Source of the DNA: Paracentrotus lividus
Taxonomy: Eukaryota; Echinodermata; Echinoidea; Camarodonta; Echinidae
Direction: 5' to 3'
Assembly (NCBI GenBank): GCA_940671915.1
Contig: CALNVZ010001092.1
Location: forward strand, 19,261 to 83,260
DNA: 64,000 nt
The first letter of the stretch is position 1. The number at the start of each line of letters is the position of its first letter. Positions 35,845 through 49,128 of the stretch are shown here, one piece after another. The notes beneath the pieces were generated by a model that ran no database searches, was not told the DNA's origin, and was given only the letters and a program-made list of their open reading frames with translations. Made by a program: the position numbers and the translations under genes.

Positions 35845-36353
35845 ACAAGGGGGGTAAGGAGAAGAGTCAGGGGAAGAAGAATAGACAAGAAGAGGACACT
35901 TCATTTCAAAGACCACAAGGACTTGGAAATTGATGATGGAAAGATCAGTCATCGGTCAGCACTCGCGTCTGGTAACATCAAGAAGGAAACACCAGAATCT
36001 AACATTAAACAAACATCAAATTAATTGAAAGAAGAAATACAGTTCAGATTATCGTTTTTTCGTAGATCAACATTTGGGAAACTGGCATTGCTGTCCTAAG
36101 CAATGATTTCAGTTAATAGCTAAATCATAAAAGCCAAATGATAGATCGTAGCCTAATATAACCAGAGGAGGGTGAACATCGTGACCCCCACAGTCTTTCA
36201 CACAATAATTTTATGCAAAAATGCATGTACCAACAACAACAAAAAAGAGAAAGATAATGTACCAAATAAATAATGGAAATAATAATACTTCAACTTAATT
36301 TATGTGCCAGTATTTCTTATGACTTTTAAATTTTGTGACTGTGTGTTGTGATT

Positions 36354-36543
36354 CAGTGGCGGATTCAGGATTTCAATACAGGGGGGGGGGGAGGGGTGGG
36401 TACACCCCCTGAAGGAAATAAAAATTGGGGGCAGTGCAAAAAAATTAGGATTTTAATGTCAACAAGTAGTTAAAATAAAAAAAAAGTTGGGAGTGGTGAT
36501 ATGTAACCTATGCCTATTGCACCTCATCCTGGATCCTCCACTG
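36354..36543. mobile_element. 190 bp hAT-like MITE
   Basis: Inverted ends read CAGTGGCGGATTCAGGA and TCCTGGATCCTCCACTG. The flanks share TGATT on both sides, compatible with part of an 8 bp hAT duplication. The inside has a G run (about 36381-36392) and no gene. Confidence 0.75.
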
Positions 36544-36839
36544 TGATTGGTAAAGTGTTTAAGTGTAATGGAAATGTGAATTTGTACTTTTCAACAGAAA
36601 TGAGGGCAAGTTCAGGACAAATTTTCTGCTTATGATCATATTTTTGCATCCAAAAATAAATCGGTCAAGCTTTCAACACTAATCACTGAAAATGCAATTT
36701 TGAATGCAAAAATATAATTAAAGGAGAAAATTTGTCCTAATTTGTCCTCAATTCATATGAATGGTACATTTGATAGAATAGATGCTTGCAAGTGCTGTTT
36801 ATCACTGACCCTATTACGTAATAAGGTACAGAAATCCAG

Positions 36840-37060
36840 ACACATGGATTTTAACCGGAGAAATTCACGGTTAACACCACTTCAAGATCTCGGGTTAACT
36901 TTACCGGAGTTTTCTCAGCATCTAACCGGAGAAAACTCCGGTAAGTGTTTATACAATGGGAAAAAATCTGGTAAAATATTTTAACCGGAGTTTTCGAACT
37001 TTAACCGGAGTTTTAATATTTTTACCGGAAAAAACTCCGGTTAAAAGTTTTATGCAACGG
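36840..37060. repeat. cluster of ACCGGAGTTTTC words in both orientations
   Basis: About eight copies of AACCGGAGTTTTC or its complement occur within 220 bp, including the near-palindrome CCGGAGAAAACTCCGG around 36924-36940. The paired orientation would allow hairpins. No terminus or gene was recognised. Confidence 0.7.
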
Positions 37061-37175
37061 GGCGCTGGTAGCTGATTCATTGGTCGTGCGACTGCTACCG
37101 TTGCGATTGTGTGCAACATGTGTTATGACCAAATGATCGCAAACGATCTCACGAACATGGGTGTCGATTGTGTGT

Positions 37176-37262
37176 GTGTGGGGGGGGGGGCATGGGGGAT
37201 GCATCCCCCCAATAATTTCGGTGGGGGGGGGGGGATGGTGTGTACAATCATCCCCCCCCAAA
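37176..37262. repeat. G-run/C-run repeat around GGGGGATGCATCCCCC
   Basis: Short near-palindromic words of G and C runs, like those in 19968-20057 and 21530-21612, followed by CCCCAAAAAA. It probably belongs to the same dispersed family. Some run lengths may be sequencing uncertainties. Confidence 0.6.
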
Positions 37263-37859
37263 AAAAAATATTTTGATATCAAGAAAATAAAAAATATATT
37301 ATTAGGCCTATATGCATATAAATCTACCCATTACAAATTCTTTATCATATAAAACACTTTCATGAAATTATTATATTATTTTGCAGTCTAAAATGCATAT
37401 ATCTGACATTCAAAAATCCAAAATGTTCTCACTCTTTCGTTAATCTTCCTCGTATGAGCTTGATATACTTTAGTAATCATGTAATACACAATACACCGTG
37501 TAGATAATTGAAGCGCAGATGTTTTACTATTCACAATTGAAAAAAACAAAAACAAAAACAAAAACATTCTAATCGATGATAATCAGGGGCACCGATCCCA
37601 GGGTGCATAGGGGACAGGTGCCTCAATCAAAAAAAAAACAACAACAAAACTGAAGGCATAAGTATTCCCCTCAAAAATCCACGATGGTTTTGATAAAGTT
37701 AATAATGAAGTGAAGAGTCTATAACACTTATCTCGGCTCTTCATCGACATGGTGACATTTTTTAACTCGGACCATTAATACACTACCACTATTTTCCGGG
37801 GGCTAAATAACCTCTTTTCAAATTAGTCGCTACTCTGCTCTCAAATTTCAGATAACTGT
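37263..37859. other. unassigned AT-rich DNA
   Basis: No gene is seen. A CAAAAA run is at about 37545-37567. Confidence 0.4.
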
Positions 37860-39140
37860 TAAGAATTGCCTAAAAATTTTCAGCTCGCGCTTCGCGCTCG
37901 CATAATACAAGATACTGCACTTGACTTTGTTCATCTTTTATGCATGTATTAACGTCACGATGGTACGTTTAAAACACCAACTCCCTCCCCGTTTCGTGAT
38001 CCAATGAGGCTACAAGTATCTTGTTTCATCAGGTCACTATTATTGAGAAAATTTTCAGCTCGCGTTACGCGCTCGCACAATATTGCCCTTATTGGAATTC
38101 GTCCATATTTATAGAGATTTGCGTTTGTTGGCATTACGTCATGTTGTTCCGCTTCTAATCACCAGTTAAAGCCCCCTAGCCCTCTATCAATTTCGCGCTT
38201 AAAGTCATGTAACGCTACAAATACCATGTTTGAGTTCAATATTATAGAGAAAATTTTAAGCTCGCGCTTCGCGCTCGCATTAAATCCCCTTAGAATTCGA
38301 CGATATATACTAGTACTCATATGCAAAATGATGTGCACGCGTGTATCTATAGACATACTATCATGATGGCCCCCTTTAATAAACCAGATAAAGCCCCTTT
38401 CCCCGTTTCGCGTTCGCATTATTCTACAATATATGTCCCATTTCATGTCACTATCATTGAGAAAATTTTCAGCTCGCCCTTCGCGCTCGCATAATGAATT
38501 AGAAATATATGTACTAGTAGATACTCGCATGCATATATCTGTAGCCATTACATCATCACGGTCCCCCTTTCTTCTTCTTCTTCTTCTTCTTCAGGGTGAT
38601 CTGCCTCCTTCACAGTTGAAGATTCTTGCAGATTTGTGTGTGTGTGCGGTACATGACGATATTCATGTTAACAGGTGAAAGGTGTTTATTTACATAGTGC
38701 AAGTAAAAAGTGGCCGGAGATTTACATTCCTCCTCTCTTTAGTTGCCGCTGGAAGACATCCACTGACGGAGCCAGGACAACCTCTAGGGGGAGGGCATTC
38801 CACTGTCTAACAGTATGAGGGAAGAAGGAGTGGATATGCTGTTCTGTTCGTGACTGCATGACATGATAACAGTGAGGACGAGATGATCTAGTTGTTCTTA
38901 TCACTGTTGCCGGTTGGATGTAGTTTTGTATGTCAAAATCAACCAGTGAGTAGTGCATCTTGTACAGCAAGATGAGACGTTGGTGCTCTCTTCTCTTTTG
39001 GAGGGAGGTCCATCCAAGCTGACTCAACAAACCAGTTAAAGCCCCTTCCTCGTTTCCCGCTCGCATTATGCCACAAATGCCCCATTTTATGTCACTATTA
39101 TCGAGAAAATTTTCAGCTCGCGCTTCGCGCTCGCATTATA
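37860..39140 (+). repeat. minisatellite with CGCTTCGCGCTCGC core
   Basis: Diverged units of roughly 180-220 bp. Each contains AAACCAGTTAAAGCCCC (or a variant), a GTTTCGCGTTCGCATTAT word, CATTTCATGTCACTATTAT, GAGAAAATTTTCAGCTCG and CGCTTCGCGCTCGCAT. Core positions are about 37879, 38056, 38261, 38471 and 39115. The same units occur at 55800-56660. The array is split by the LINE 3' end at 38568-39066. Confidence 0.8.
38568..39066 (-). pseudogene. 5'-truncated LINE 3' end (CR1/RTE-like)
   Basis: The minus-strand frame 38722-39066 (114 codons) gives the C-terminal tail typical of CR1-like and related LINE ORF2 proteins: LGWTSLQKRREHQRLILLYK, later SFFPHTVRQWNALP and a final FQRQLKRG, ending at a natural-looking stop. 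Downstream lie about 150 bp of 3' UTR and a GAAGAAGAAG tail (38568-38593 on the plus strand as CTT repeats). The reverse transcriptase core is absent because the copy is truncated. It sits inside the GC-rich minisatellite. The clade is inferred. Confidence 0.8.
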
Positions 39141-42100
39141 CAGTACATATTTTTGCATATTAATTTTAATGCATGTGTGTATACAAGCATTACCCCCCCC
39201 CACAATATACCATCGTATATGTGTCACATTGAGGAAAAGAGGAAATATCGACGATCATCCCCCCCCCCAATCGCCAAAACAAATCGACACCATTGCACAC
39301 GAAACAATTGTGAAAGCCCCTTTACTGGCTTTGGCGTCGGTACATGCTGGATGATTAATTTATTTACGGAATATTATGGGGTGGTGAATATGGAAACATT
39401 ATGCTTACATACTATTTCGACTTGCTGAGTCGTAATAAGTAACAACAAAGTAAGGACAAACCCGCTTGGACAAAATACGCCAGCGTTTTGCCAGATATAG
39501 GCCTATATATGTCCCGATTCTTTTTATTCCTCAATATTTTCTGAAGTAGTTTTATAATATCATTTTAAAGTAGATGCTGCCAGTATAATGTTATTATCTG
39601 TAGCCTACTTGCCCCCTCCCCCCCCCCCAAAAAAAAAAAAAAAATAAAATAAAAAAATAAAAAAAGTCATGTTGCCCTCACATGCAAACAATTTGAAAAT
39701 AAGTCAATCGGTCAATGATTTTTTAAATTATTATTATAATTTTTTATATGCGCGCGAGGGCCGAAACTTTGGTTCTGCAGAATTTAGTTTAAAGAATGAT
39801 ATTCGCGATATTTTTAATCAGTCAAAACGCATATCAGAGTGGTTTTTGAGCCACTGAATATCTGTTTTGGGAAAAAATTCTCACATAAAAGGGTTCGTTT
39901 TTATATTTGGCTATCGAAATAAAAAATAATAATAGAATAAATACGTACCCCTTTATTTCTTTTATTTTTCATGTTATGGTCCATCACGTGAGGGTAACAT
40001 ATCTTTTTCCCCCTTAGATTAGATACTATCATAAATTCCAAGATGTTCGATGTTTTGAGACTTTTTCCATTGATAAATCGCAAGGAAGTCACGGAGACGT
40101 CGCCGCAACTAATCAATTTGCGATATAGTTGTTCAAAATTTCAACAGTAAAACGTATTTTAAGCCACTGTTAAACGTAAACGGTTATTTAAACGTTGACG
40201 GTTTTAAAATTTTTAACTACCAAATTTCCAATTTCGTGGTTTAAAATGAAATTGCAACAAACTTTTTTAACATTTTAAATTATCTTGTTAATGTCAAACC
40301 ACCTTAAACAACGGTTTGGCAGTTGTTTAAAATATTCTTTACACTGTAAAGTATGCAAACTGCATATATACTAATTGAGTGAAATACCCAAGTACTTCCC
40401 AGAGGAAAAAACTGAGGTAATTTGTGTCGTATGAATTAATTGGAAGTTGTAAAAGTAGTAGTCTAATAAATGTATCTTTTTTTTTAAATCAGGATGGGTT
40501 TTTGGAATAATTTAGTTGTTGACGAACATAATTTAAAAGGAAAATTTTCTCTTGTCATATCGCAGGTTGCAGTAGATTACAAATTCAGTCTCTTTTTTAT
40601 TAACAAGTGAGTGTGAAAGCTACTTCGATATGAAGTATTGTTTATTTTTAAATAATCATACTCAAATGATACTTGTATATAAGCTGGTTGAGTATTGATT
40701 ATAGGGCCAATATTGAAATGAATTGATAATGATGTCGTTGAAGAAAAGAGTTCAGCCAATGTACGGCTACTCGGCTAGTATCTATTAGTTAAAACGAAAG
40801 TGATTAACGGTGAGGATAAATATGTAAGATTATTAAGTTTGCTGTTAAAACATATCAAAAATAAACAGAGTATAATGTTTCGCTTGATTGTAACATTTGG
40901 AATAAACCGATAACGAAATTTTATATTTAAATCACTCATGTCGGTTGAGTGTAGAAGACTTTCAACATTTAATATTCAATTAAACTTCCTAATTTTCAAC
41001 AACAGCTTCGAAATTAAGATTTCCTTAGCTTTAAATTTGATTTTTTTTTTTTTTTTTTTTTGCTATAAAATGTCAATAATTATTAAAACGTCTTGTTACT
41101 ATCGAAGAGCATTAGAGAATAATGGTATTTGTAATGGATAAATGATATCCTAAATTTAAAAGGCGTCTTCTCATAACAGATTCAAAGCGCATGTTGTATT
41201 TGAAATTAAGATTACTCCTATTTAATATAAATCAACTTATAGGATCATTGTAAATATGTAAAAATATTTAAGTTTGTATATAATTTGTATATAGACATAA
41301 CAAAACATACATTTGTATTAAAGAGTTTTATGTATATTTGATTACTGTTTATATGTATGTTTCCTACGTTCTTGTGATACATTATGAAGGATACGTTGCA
41401 AGGAGATGAAGCGTACATTCTAATATTTGGTGTGAATGTTCTTTATAGCATTCCTATCAAATGTATTAGAAAAAAATCCGGTATCCAAATTAATTTCTTA
41501 TATATTTTTTTGTTTTTTGAATTTCTTATGTATTTCTTTCTTTTTTTACATTTTTATTTTTATTGTTTTTTCGATGGAAATTGTCGGCGACATTATTTTG
41601 GTCAAAAATATCAGCAAATTAAATGATTTTTATAGGTAAAAGCAAAATTAATCACTCATTTATAAATTTTAGCTGAAAACACAATTTGCATTGACTTTGT
41701 ACATGAAATCACATTTTGGAGAAATTTCGGGTCTGACGCACGGTTACAAAATTATGCGTAACTCGCCAACCGGGTACCCGGGCGTCGTAAATTTGGGCTA
41801 AAAAGATACGCGACACTTCAAAGAATAAAGTCATAAAATATCGCGGCCACAGCTTTTCGCGTTAAAGATTTATCGCGAAAAATGTCGAGGGGGGGGGGGG
41901 CTTTTAGGCCCCCCATTCAAATTAGGGTTAAGCAAAGTATTCACTGTTTTAACAAATTGATGTTCGAATGAGATCATATCAATTCTAGTTGTAAACTTAA
42001 GAGATAGAGGGCGCTACCATTCTACTCAAAGCGAACGTGCCTATTGACTTTTTTATTTTTCTTTATTGTGGCGAGCAACTACCTTTTCAAAGAAATGTTC

Positions 42101-43490
42101 AACTTGAATAAGTACGCTAAGAGTCTGAATTTTTCAAAAATAGGAATAACTTTTTGCAAAGAAAAAAAAAAGTCCTGTCACTTGTGTCAATTCGAAAGCC
42201 TAGTCAGATCAAATTCCTGTACAATATGGTATATTTTGCCCTCAAAATAGCTCATGTGCTGCATAGTTTTGATCCTCGATGCCGCATTATACTATTATAG
42301 CTTATTGTTCACAGGGCAAATAAAAGCTTGAATTCTCAGCTTTCCGGAGATGGTACATTCATTTTAATTGATTAAAAAAAAGTCCTGTCACTTTGAACAT
42401 AATCATAAGAGGTTCTTTCCTCGACTAGTCAATATTTACGCTTATCACATGCATATCGCATAGAAACATGTGAACGGCGTCTTCACAAGACTTGTGACAA
42501 GTTCACAATCTATGTCATTGTTTTGAGCATCAATTTATATGAATTGCATATTCTGATTACAATTTCAGCACAATAATGTTATAAGCTTGCCCAAATGTGT
42601 ATTTCCTCCATCTGGTCTGGAGAATCTATTAACTAACAACATGATAAAAGTTCATCAATTTCTTTCATCTCCATGAGTAGATTGCTCAACCGAACGGACA
42701 ATACCATTCCACTGGAGGGAAGTCTTCTTACGAGAGTTTTTGTGAGCTAATTTATTATTGCAGCCAGCTGTATAGATTTTCTGCGCTTCTCAGCCGTATT
42801 TCCAACATCACTATGTTGCGTCTGGCCTCTTAGATAATGGACGCGCCTTGTTTAATTACGATTTAATGCCGCACATTGGTATACGTTAACTTTACATTTT
42901 ACACAGAGTAGAATTGATATGATTAATTTCCATGTGCATAAATTTCATGAATTGACTTTTTTTTACAGTCAATGTTACCCCGTGTGTGTATTTGTTTTAT
43001 ATATATATTTCTTTTAAAGCAAATAATTAATGAGTAAATTTGCAAAGGTAATTAATTTCCCCGAAGGAAATATTTGGGTGAGAGCTGATATTTTGCTTTT
43101 GAGAACATTACATTTTTCACTGGACGTTACTTCCATGAACTCTGAAAAATGTTAAAAACCTAGTGTATAGTTTTGGTAACATAAAACCGATCAAATATAA
43201 ACATACATGTTATTTATAAGATATAGATATAATTTATTGTGATAATAAAATTGATATATTGTATCTAACGCTTTTATATTTGTTTGTCTAGTCTTTGATG
43301 TGCAACTTTATTTGATAAGCGTATCAGTAATGTCATCTCCCCCGCTTTCCAAATGAGAACATAGACTTTGTCCCTTGAAATAATATATTATCTATCTTGG
43401 AGCAAATCCAAAAAATACAGATGATATCGTAAAGTTCATCTTATAGGAGGTGTTTCTTAAATACACATATTGGAATTGCCTCACTTATTA
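39141..43490. other. unassigned AT-rich DNA
   Basis: No gene, RNA or element boundary is supported across this 4.3 kb. Simple tracts are C/A at 39611-39666 and T at about 41040-41061. A G run lies at 41890-41900. Short frames (60-91 codons) show no recognisable domain. Several GTTTAAA/TTTAAAC-like words cluster at 40150-40340 without clear order. Confidence 0.4.
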
Positions 43491-43499
43491 TCAGATCTA

Positions 43500-44165
43500 G
43501 TCACGTCAGCATTATTAATACTAGAACTGCAATCGTTGACATGAACGATGTGCGTGCATTGACGCCTTGACTAAAAGATTTCAATGATTATGTAAATGTA
43601 AGCATATATTTTGAAATATATTGGGAAACGGAAGTAAGCTTTACATAATATACAAGATCTGTGTGTAAAACGAATACGCTTTGTGTACTACAGTGCAATT
43701 TTGAAAACTTCGCTTTCCATATCATTCGGCGTGCACATGGCTCTGTCAAATTTGCAATTATTAGGCAAGCGGGTGCAACCCAAACGGGTAGACCGACTAG
43801 CTTTAAAGCTAGTCGTAGTGATGCCCAGACTGACTAGCTTTAAAGCTAGTCGGTCACGCGACTAGTTTTCTTCAACACAACCCGGTTTATTACGGACTAG
43901 CTTTAAAACTCGTCCGTCTCTACGGACTAGCTTGAAAGCTAGTCCATCAAGTTAGTCCCGTCAAGACGGACTAGTTTAATGCTCGTCGGTCACGACGGAC
44001 TAACTTTAAAGCTCGTCCGTCGTGACCGACTAGTTTGACGGACTAGCCTAAAGCTAGTCGTAGTGATGCCCAGACTGACGAGCTTTTGAGCAGGACTAGC
44101 TTTACAGTTAGTCGGTCATGGTGTAAAAGCTAGTCCGTCGCGCTTTTCTGCCGCGATGTTCTTGC
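43500..44165. repeat. cluster of GACTAGCTTTAAAGCTAGTC palindromes
   Basis: Exact 20 bp palindromes are at 43795-43814 and 43832-43851, followed by at least seven diverged ones to about 44150 built on CGGACTAGC...GCTAGTCCG or GACGGACTA. The phrase AGTCGTAGTGATGCCCAGAC occurs twice (about 43811 and 44056). The leading flank 43525-43690 is repeated at 53160-53315. No gene is seen. Strong cruciform potential; function unknown. Confidence 0.85.
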
Positions 44166-44992
44166 TGCTGTCTTGACAGACTAGCATGACGGTCGAGGTT
44201 AATATGGCTTCACCACTGGTCAGAGACGTCAAATCTGAAATATTAGAAGACATTATAAAGATACGATTAAACCATACATTTTTGTCACAAGAATTTGAGC
44301 AAAAAAAAAAATAATAGTTAAAAATAAATAAATAATAAATAAATATTTTATTATGATGATAATAATCAGAAGACAGGAATTAATACAGGAGGCACAATTA
44401 GTTAACATTATGGCAATTAACAAATAATGGGGGCACGGGGCCAGGAGTCGCCGCCATGGCTTGCATCATCATGACTTTTTGTTTTTTGTTGTAAGCCTAC
44501 CTGCTTTTGCATTTTCGGCGTATACACTTGTCCTTGAGAGCCACTTCAGAATCCCAAAGTCGCGCCTCTAATCCAATATTCTTTCTTTCAGATACAAGTA
44601 ATCTAAAAGAAAGTGGCGCCTATATTTATTATTAGAATTAAATTTCAATTTTTATATTTAATGTGATTGTTACTATCGTTGTAAATACACACAATTTATG
44701 AATTGATTTGGCAAGAACATAATTTTTCGCGTTGGTGATTATAGCATTAATCTATGTGAAAAAAATAACGCTATCTGTGAACTGAAACATAGGGATTAAA
44801 AAGAGTACTCACACATTCATGTCACAGGAAGGAGATCGCCTTATAATCAAATCTTAAGCTTTACGGGGTATATCCAGTGTGCGTCTGTACAGTTTGCTCA
44901 TTAAATGGAATTCACATACAGATAATGCAACTAATACATGTAATAGTGATGTCCTTTTCGCAATGCGCATGTTTCATCAATTTGTACACTTT
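44166..44992. other. unassigned DNA
   Basis: Nothing is recognised apart from an A/T-rich run at 44300-44350. Confidence 0.4.
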
Positions 44993-45600
44993 CTATTCAC
45001 TGCTGTTGCTATGCCAGGCATTCACCAGCAATCTATAGAATAGACGGTTCATGGGTTCTATAGTAACGAAGTATTCAATTAGCCTGTAATTAATGGCGGG
45101 GTCCACTGGCTCTTTAGGATGATTTGCGTATGAATTGCGGATTGTTTGTTTTGTTTTTTGTTTTTTGTTGCGGATGAACGAAATTTGTATACGCAACTCA
45201 TGCGCAATTAATCCTTCCCGTCAGTGGGACCGGGCCTTAAAGAATGGAACAATATTTCTAACCTACTCGTGAATGGCATACTTGTCTCGATTTATGTATT
45301 TTCGGCTATCGTAATGCTCTCAGATTGTCAAGCAAAAACAACCTTTGTTGAGAATGTGGCAACTTCTATTCACTGTTGTTGATAAGCCGGGAATTCATCA
45401 GCAATCTGTAAGAAAATACGGGTTCTTGACTTCTATAGTAACAAGGTATTCAATTAGCCTGTAATTGAAGAATGGAGAACAAATTTTGGAATCTACCGGT
45501 ACTCGTGAATTGCATACTTGTAATGATAGATGTTATGTCTCGTAAGCTTTCAGATTGTCATGCGAAAACAACCTTTGTTTCAGAAAGCATCAACTTGATT
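44993..45600 (+). repeat. two diverged tandem copies of about 240-370 bp
   Basis: Copy one (about 44993-45355, interrupted by a MITE) and copy two (45360-45600) share CTATTCACTG, GTATTCAATTAGCCTGTAAT, an ACTCGTGAAT/GCATACTTG stretch and CAACCTTTGTT. A third relative is at 23750-23910. Confidence 0.75.
45094..45236. mobile_element. 143 bp MITE with TTAA target duplication
   Basis: Ends are GGCGGGGTCCACTGGC and CAGTGGGACCGGGCC, flanked by TTAA at 45090-45093 and 45237-45240. The second tandem copy of the host repeat (near 45455-45462) shows the site without it. TTAA duplication is typical of piggyBac- and Kolobok-type elements; which one applies cannot be told. Confidence 0.8.
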
Positions 45601-45824
45601 ATGCTCGGAAACGATAAATAGAGAAGGTACATTGAAACGACATTGCAACTATTTGTATCAAAAGCTAGTCAGTCTTCTACACGTAGTTCGGACCGCTCGT
45701 TTCGAGGGCGCATCCATGTTTAAAAGTTCATTAGCATAACCACTGAACCGGTTCCGTGAACTTCCGTGAACTTTGCCGCTGTAATTAGCTCCTCCCGTTC
45801 GTTAATGAGCAAGGACACCTCTTC

Positions 45825-47190
45825 AAAATATGTTTTTTTCCAGTGTGCGCGCCTGGGTGCGCAAATACAAATGAATATTTATGAGAAGATATGAATCAAA
45901 GCTCGTTCATATAAGGTTACTTATTCTCACAAAACTGATCAAAGTGACATTATTTTCAATAAGAAAAGTTTGTAAAATTTTTGATATTTATTGAATATAA
46001 TATTTTTTTTCTCATTTTCCATTCCTTTCCGAATTTTAGCAGTTTTACCGACCTTTATATATATATACTGTGATATATTTTTTATAATTTCCATCATTTC
46101 CGGAGGTGAACATGAAAAATGGTGACGTTATAGAAGCTCCAGAAAACAGGTAATTTTCAAAAATTTAAAAGTGCTTTCCGTATCAATGGAGCTACTAAGT
46201 TTTGCGTATACTATATGCAATGTATCTAGAGGGTCAAGTTATAATAAAGTAACTTATTAAATATAGTCAGTGTATGAAACACAGTTACTTGGAGGAACAG
46301 GTGTTATTTGTTGATGATTAGTAAATTTAATCATGGAGGCCTACGCGTAGTACCATGGAGCTACTAGTTAAGTAGGCCTACGGTATCTAACATAATTATT
46401 GTCATTAGTTTTTACAATGCAAGTTTGACACATGTTTGTAAACTATATGCTAACTCTACCTGGTCATATTCATATCATAATCGATCTATGAAAGTATAAA
46501 TGACAAATGCTTTACTTTTTTATATCATATAAAAATATAATAATTAACAAAAAACAACAAACAAAACAAATGGGAAAACCTTTTCTGTGCCATTGCATTT
46601 GTCATTCTGTTCATGTCATTATTTTCGAATTGATAAGCTTTCAGAATATTATAGCCTTTAGTTTAGACCTCTATTACTAAATACATCCATAAAATACAAC
46701 TGTTCCTCCAAGTTGTTGTTCATACACTATATTTAATATAAGTTACCTTATTATAATTTGACCCTCTCGATACATTGCATATAATCGCATAACACGCATA
46801 AGTTAGTAGCTTCGTGGTATACGGTAAGCGCTGTTTAAATTTGTTGAAAATTACCTGTTTTCTGGAGCTCCTAACATCAACGTTTTTCATGTTCATTTCC
46901 CGGAAATGGTGGAAAGTATATTTTAAAAAAATACATATCACAGTAAATACAGGTCGGTAAAGCTGTAAAAATTCGAAAAGGAAAAAAAAATGAGAAAATA
47001 AAATATTATTCATAAATATTCAACAATTTTACAAACTTTTCTTGTTGGAAATAACTTTGGGTCAGTTTTGTGAGAAATAAGTAACCTTAATTGAACGAGC
47101 TTGATTCATATCTTCTTATAAACATGATAAATATTCATTTGTATTTGTGCTGCCGGGCGCGGCGCGCACACTGGAGAAAAAAAAAAGTTT
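45825..47190. mobile_element. 1.4 kb foldback element with 470 bp arms
   Basis: The left arm (45825-46300) and right arm (46698-47190) are inverted diverged copies, recognisable from GGAGGAACAG/CTGTTCCTCC at the inner edge to CCAGTGTGCGCGCC/GCGCGCACACTGG at the outer edge. The 400 bp centre has no gene. Part of the right arm is repeated, heavily garbled, after the N gap. Confidence 0.75.
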
Positions 47191-47214
47191 TAAGAGGTGT
47201 CATTGCTCAGTTCG

Positions 47215-47380
47215 CAGGTCAATTTGGTGTCCCTCTAAGTTTAAGTTCGATTTGGCGCCCCTTAAATTTAAGGTCAATTTAGCGCCTCTTAGTTTAAGGT
47301 CGATTTGGCACCCCTGAGTTTAAGGTCGATTTGGCGCCCCCACCTATGTTACAAGTCAATTTGACGCCCCTATGTTTAAG
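47215..47380 (+). repeat. tandem array TTTAAGGTCGATTTGGCGCC
   Basis: Six units of about 27-29 bp. Further copies are at about 47930-48110 and 50095-50205. The gap at 47381 interrupts the array. Confidence 0.85.
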
Positions 47381-47405
47381 NNNNNNNNNNNNNNNNNNNN
47401 NNNNN
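47381..47405. other. assembly gap of 25 N
   Basis: Twenty-five unknown bases. A fixed-size placeholder is likely, so the true length is unknown. Confidence 1.
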
Positions 47406-48110
47406 GTTCTCAGTTGTTGTTCATCACTATTAGTTAGTTACTTATTTATTTGACTCTCGTAATTGTTAATCGCATACCGTAGTTGTAGCTTTCGGTTTGG
47501 GGTATACGGTAGCGCTGTTAATTTGTTGTTACCTGTTTTCTGGAGTCCATCACGTTTTTGTTCTTTCCGGATGGTGGAAGTTTATTAAATACATATCACC
47601 AGTAATACCAGGTGCCGTAAAGCTGTAAAATTCCGAAAAGAAAAAATGAGAAAATAATATATATTCATAATATTCACTTTAAACTTCTTACAGTACTTTT
47701 TGACCGCTCTCTTTCGATTACTCGTTGGTACAGTGGACTAGTGCCTGCAGGTGTAATGGGCTTTTGTGAGAAATAAGTAACCTTAATTGAACGAGCTTGA
47801 TCTCATATCTTCTTATTAAACATGATAATATTCATTTGTTTTGCTGCGGGCGCGTGCGCGCCACACTGGAGAAAAAAAAAGTTTAAGAGGTGTCATTGCC
47901 TCAGTTTCGCAGTTCCAATTTGGTGTCCCTCTAAAGTTTAGTTTCGATTTGGCGCCCCTTTCAAATTTAAGGTCAATTAGCGCCCTTAGTTTAAGGTCGA
48001 TTTGGCACCCCTTGTGTTTAAGAGTTCGATATTGGCGCCTTCCACTCTATGTATACAAGTCAATTTGACGCGCCCCTATGTTTTAGCTTAAATATGGCGC
48101 CCTACGTTTA
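47406..48110 (+). repeat. garbled second copy of 46725-47380
   Basis: It follows the same order (inner arm, outer arm, tandem array) as the sequence before the gap but with many single-base insertions and deletions. That pattern suits low-accuracy gap filling better than biological divergence. Confidence 0.7.
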
Positions 48111-49087
48111 AGGTTACACAGGGCCCCTAATTATTCGAAGACCACCAACAAAATGTGAGTGCGAGCCAACGCAAGACCAAATACCTAATTTCAAACGCAG
48201 ATTGACGAAATGTATTAATTTTTGATTGGTTACATTGACACCGATTCCAGGAAATCAAGACTCAGACACTCTTCACGAAGGGAAAGATCCTAGGAGCAGT
48301 TGTTTTGACTAATATGAACGAGGAGTGAACGTACAATTAAACTTTACTGCCTCTGACTCCCATCCAACAGGTCCACGAGAGGGCGCTTACTTTAAAAATC
48401 GAGCTGGCTATGCCTATGTTTTGAGACCAACAGTGAGAAGCATGAGTAAATTGTCTTAAATTACTACTAGACATTATTAGGCCAATTTTCACCCTTTCTC
48501 TGCAACGGTTTTCTAAATCTAAAATTAACACACGGTCAATTGGAAATATTTACCCTGTGAAACCTATAGCCAAATACAGCCCCTAATAGACCTGAATATG
48601 TTGAAGAAACAGGCTGATGCCTTTTAGAACGATTAACTGTTTATGTGAGACTTTACACCTTTGATTGATAAAATATTTAAAGAAAAATAAGTTAGCAAAG
48701 TTGTTTTGTTAATCATAATGGTTTTCTCCCCGTGTTTCATTCTCAGCCCCCCCCCCTCCTCGACGCTTGGCCCTGTTTGTGATGAAAGCGCAATTTAAAT
48801 AGGCCTTGAATCTTCATTTCGTTCTCACCGCTCCAGATATCCCCCTTCGGTCCCGGCCTTTTCTTAGACGGTTTTGAACTTCCAGATGAGAGGCCCTGGA
48901 CACTCCGCAAACAAAATTTAGATGTTACATAATTAACCAAGTCGGGCTGAATTAAAGATCGGGAATGGTTAAGTCTGTCCTCGTCCTCGCACACGCCCCC
49001 CCCCCCGCCCCACAAAAGCACAACTTCTCTATTACAACTGTCCTTTTTCGTTCTTTCAGTGTTTTACCGTCTCTTACCCAGCCCCCC

Positions 49088-49128
<41 letters not shown>

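Noticed and set aside
36265-36270. AATAAA as proof of a gene end
   Set aside because: Such words are frequent in AT-rich DNA. It is used only as weak support for the candidate exon.
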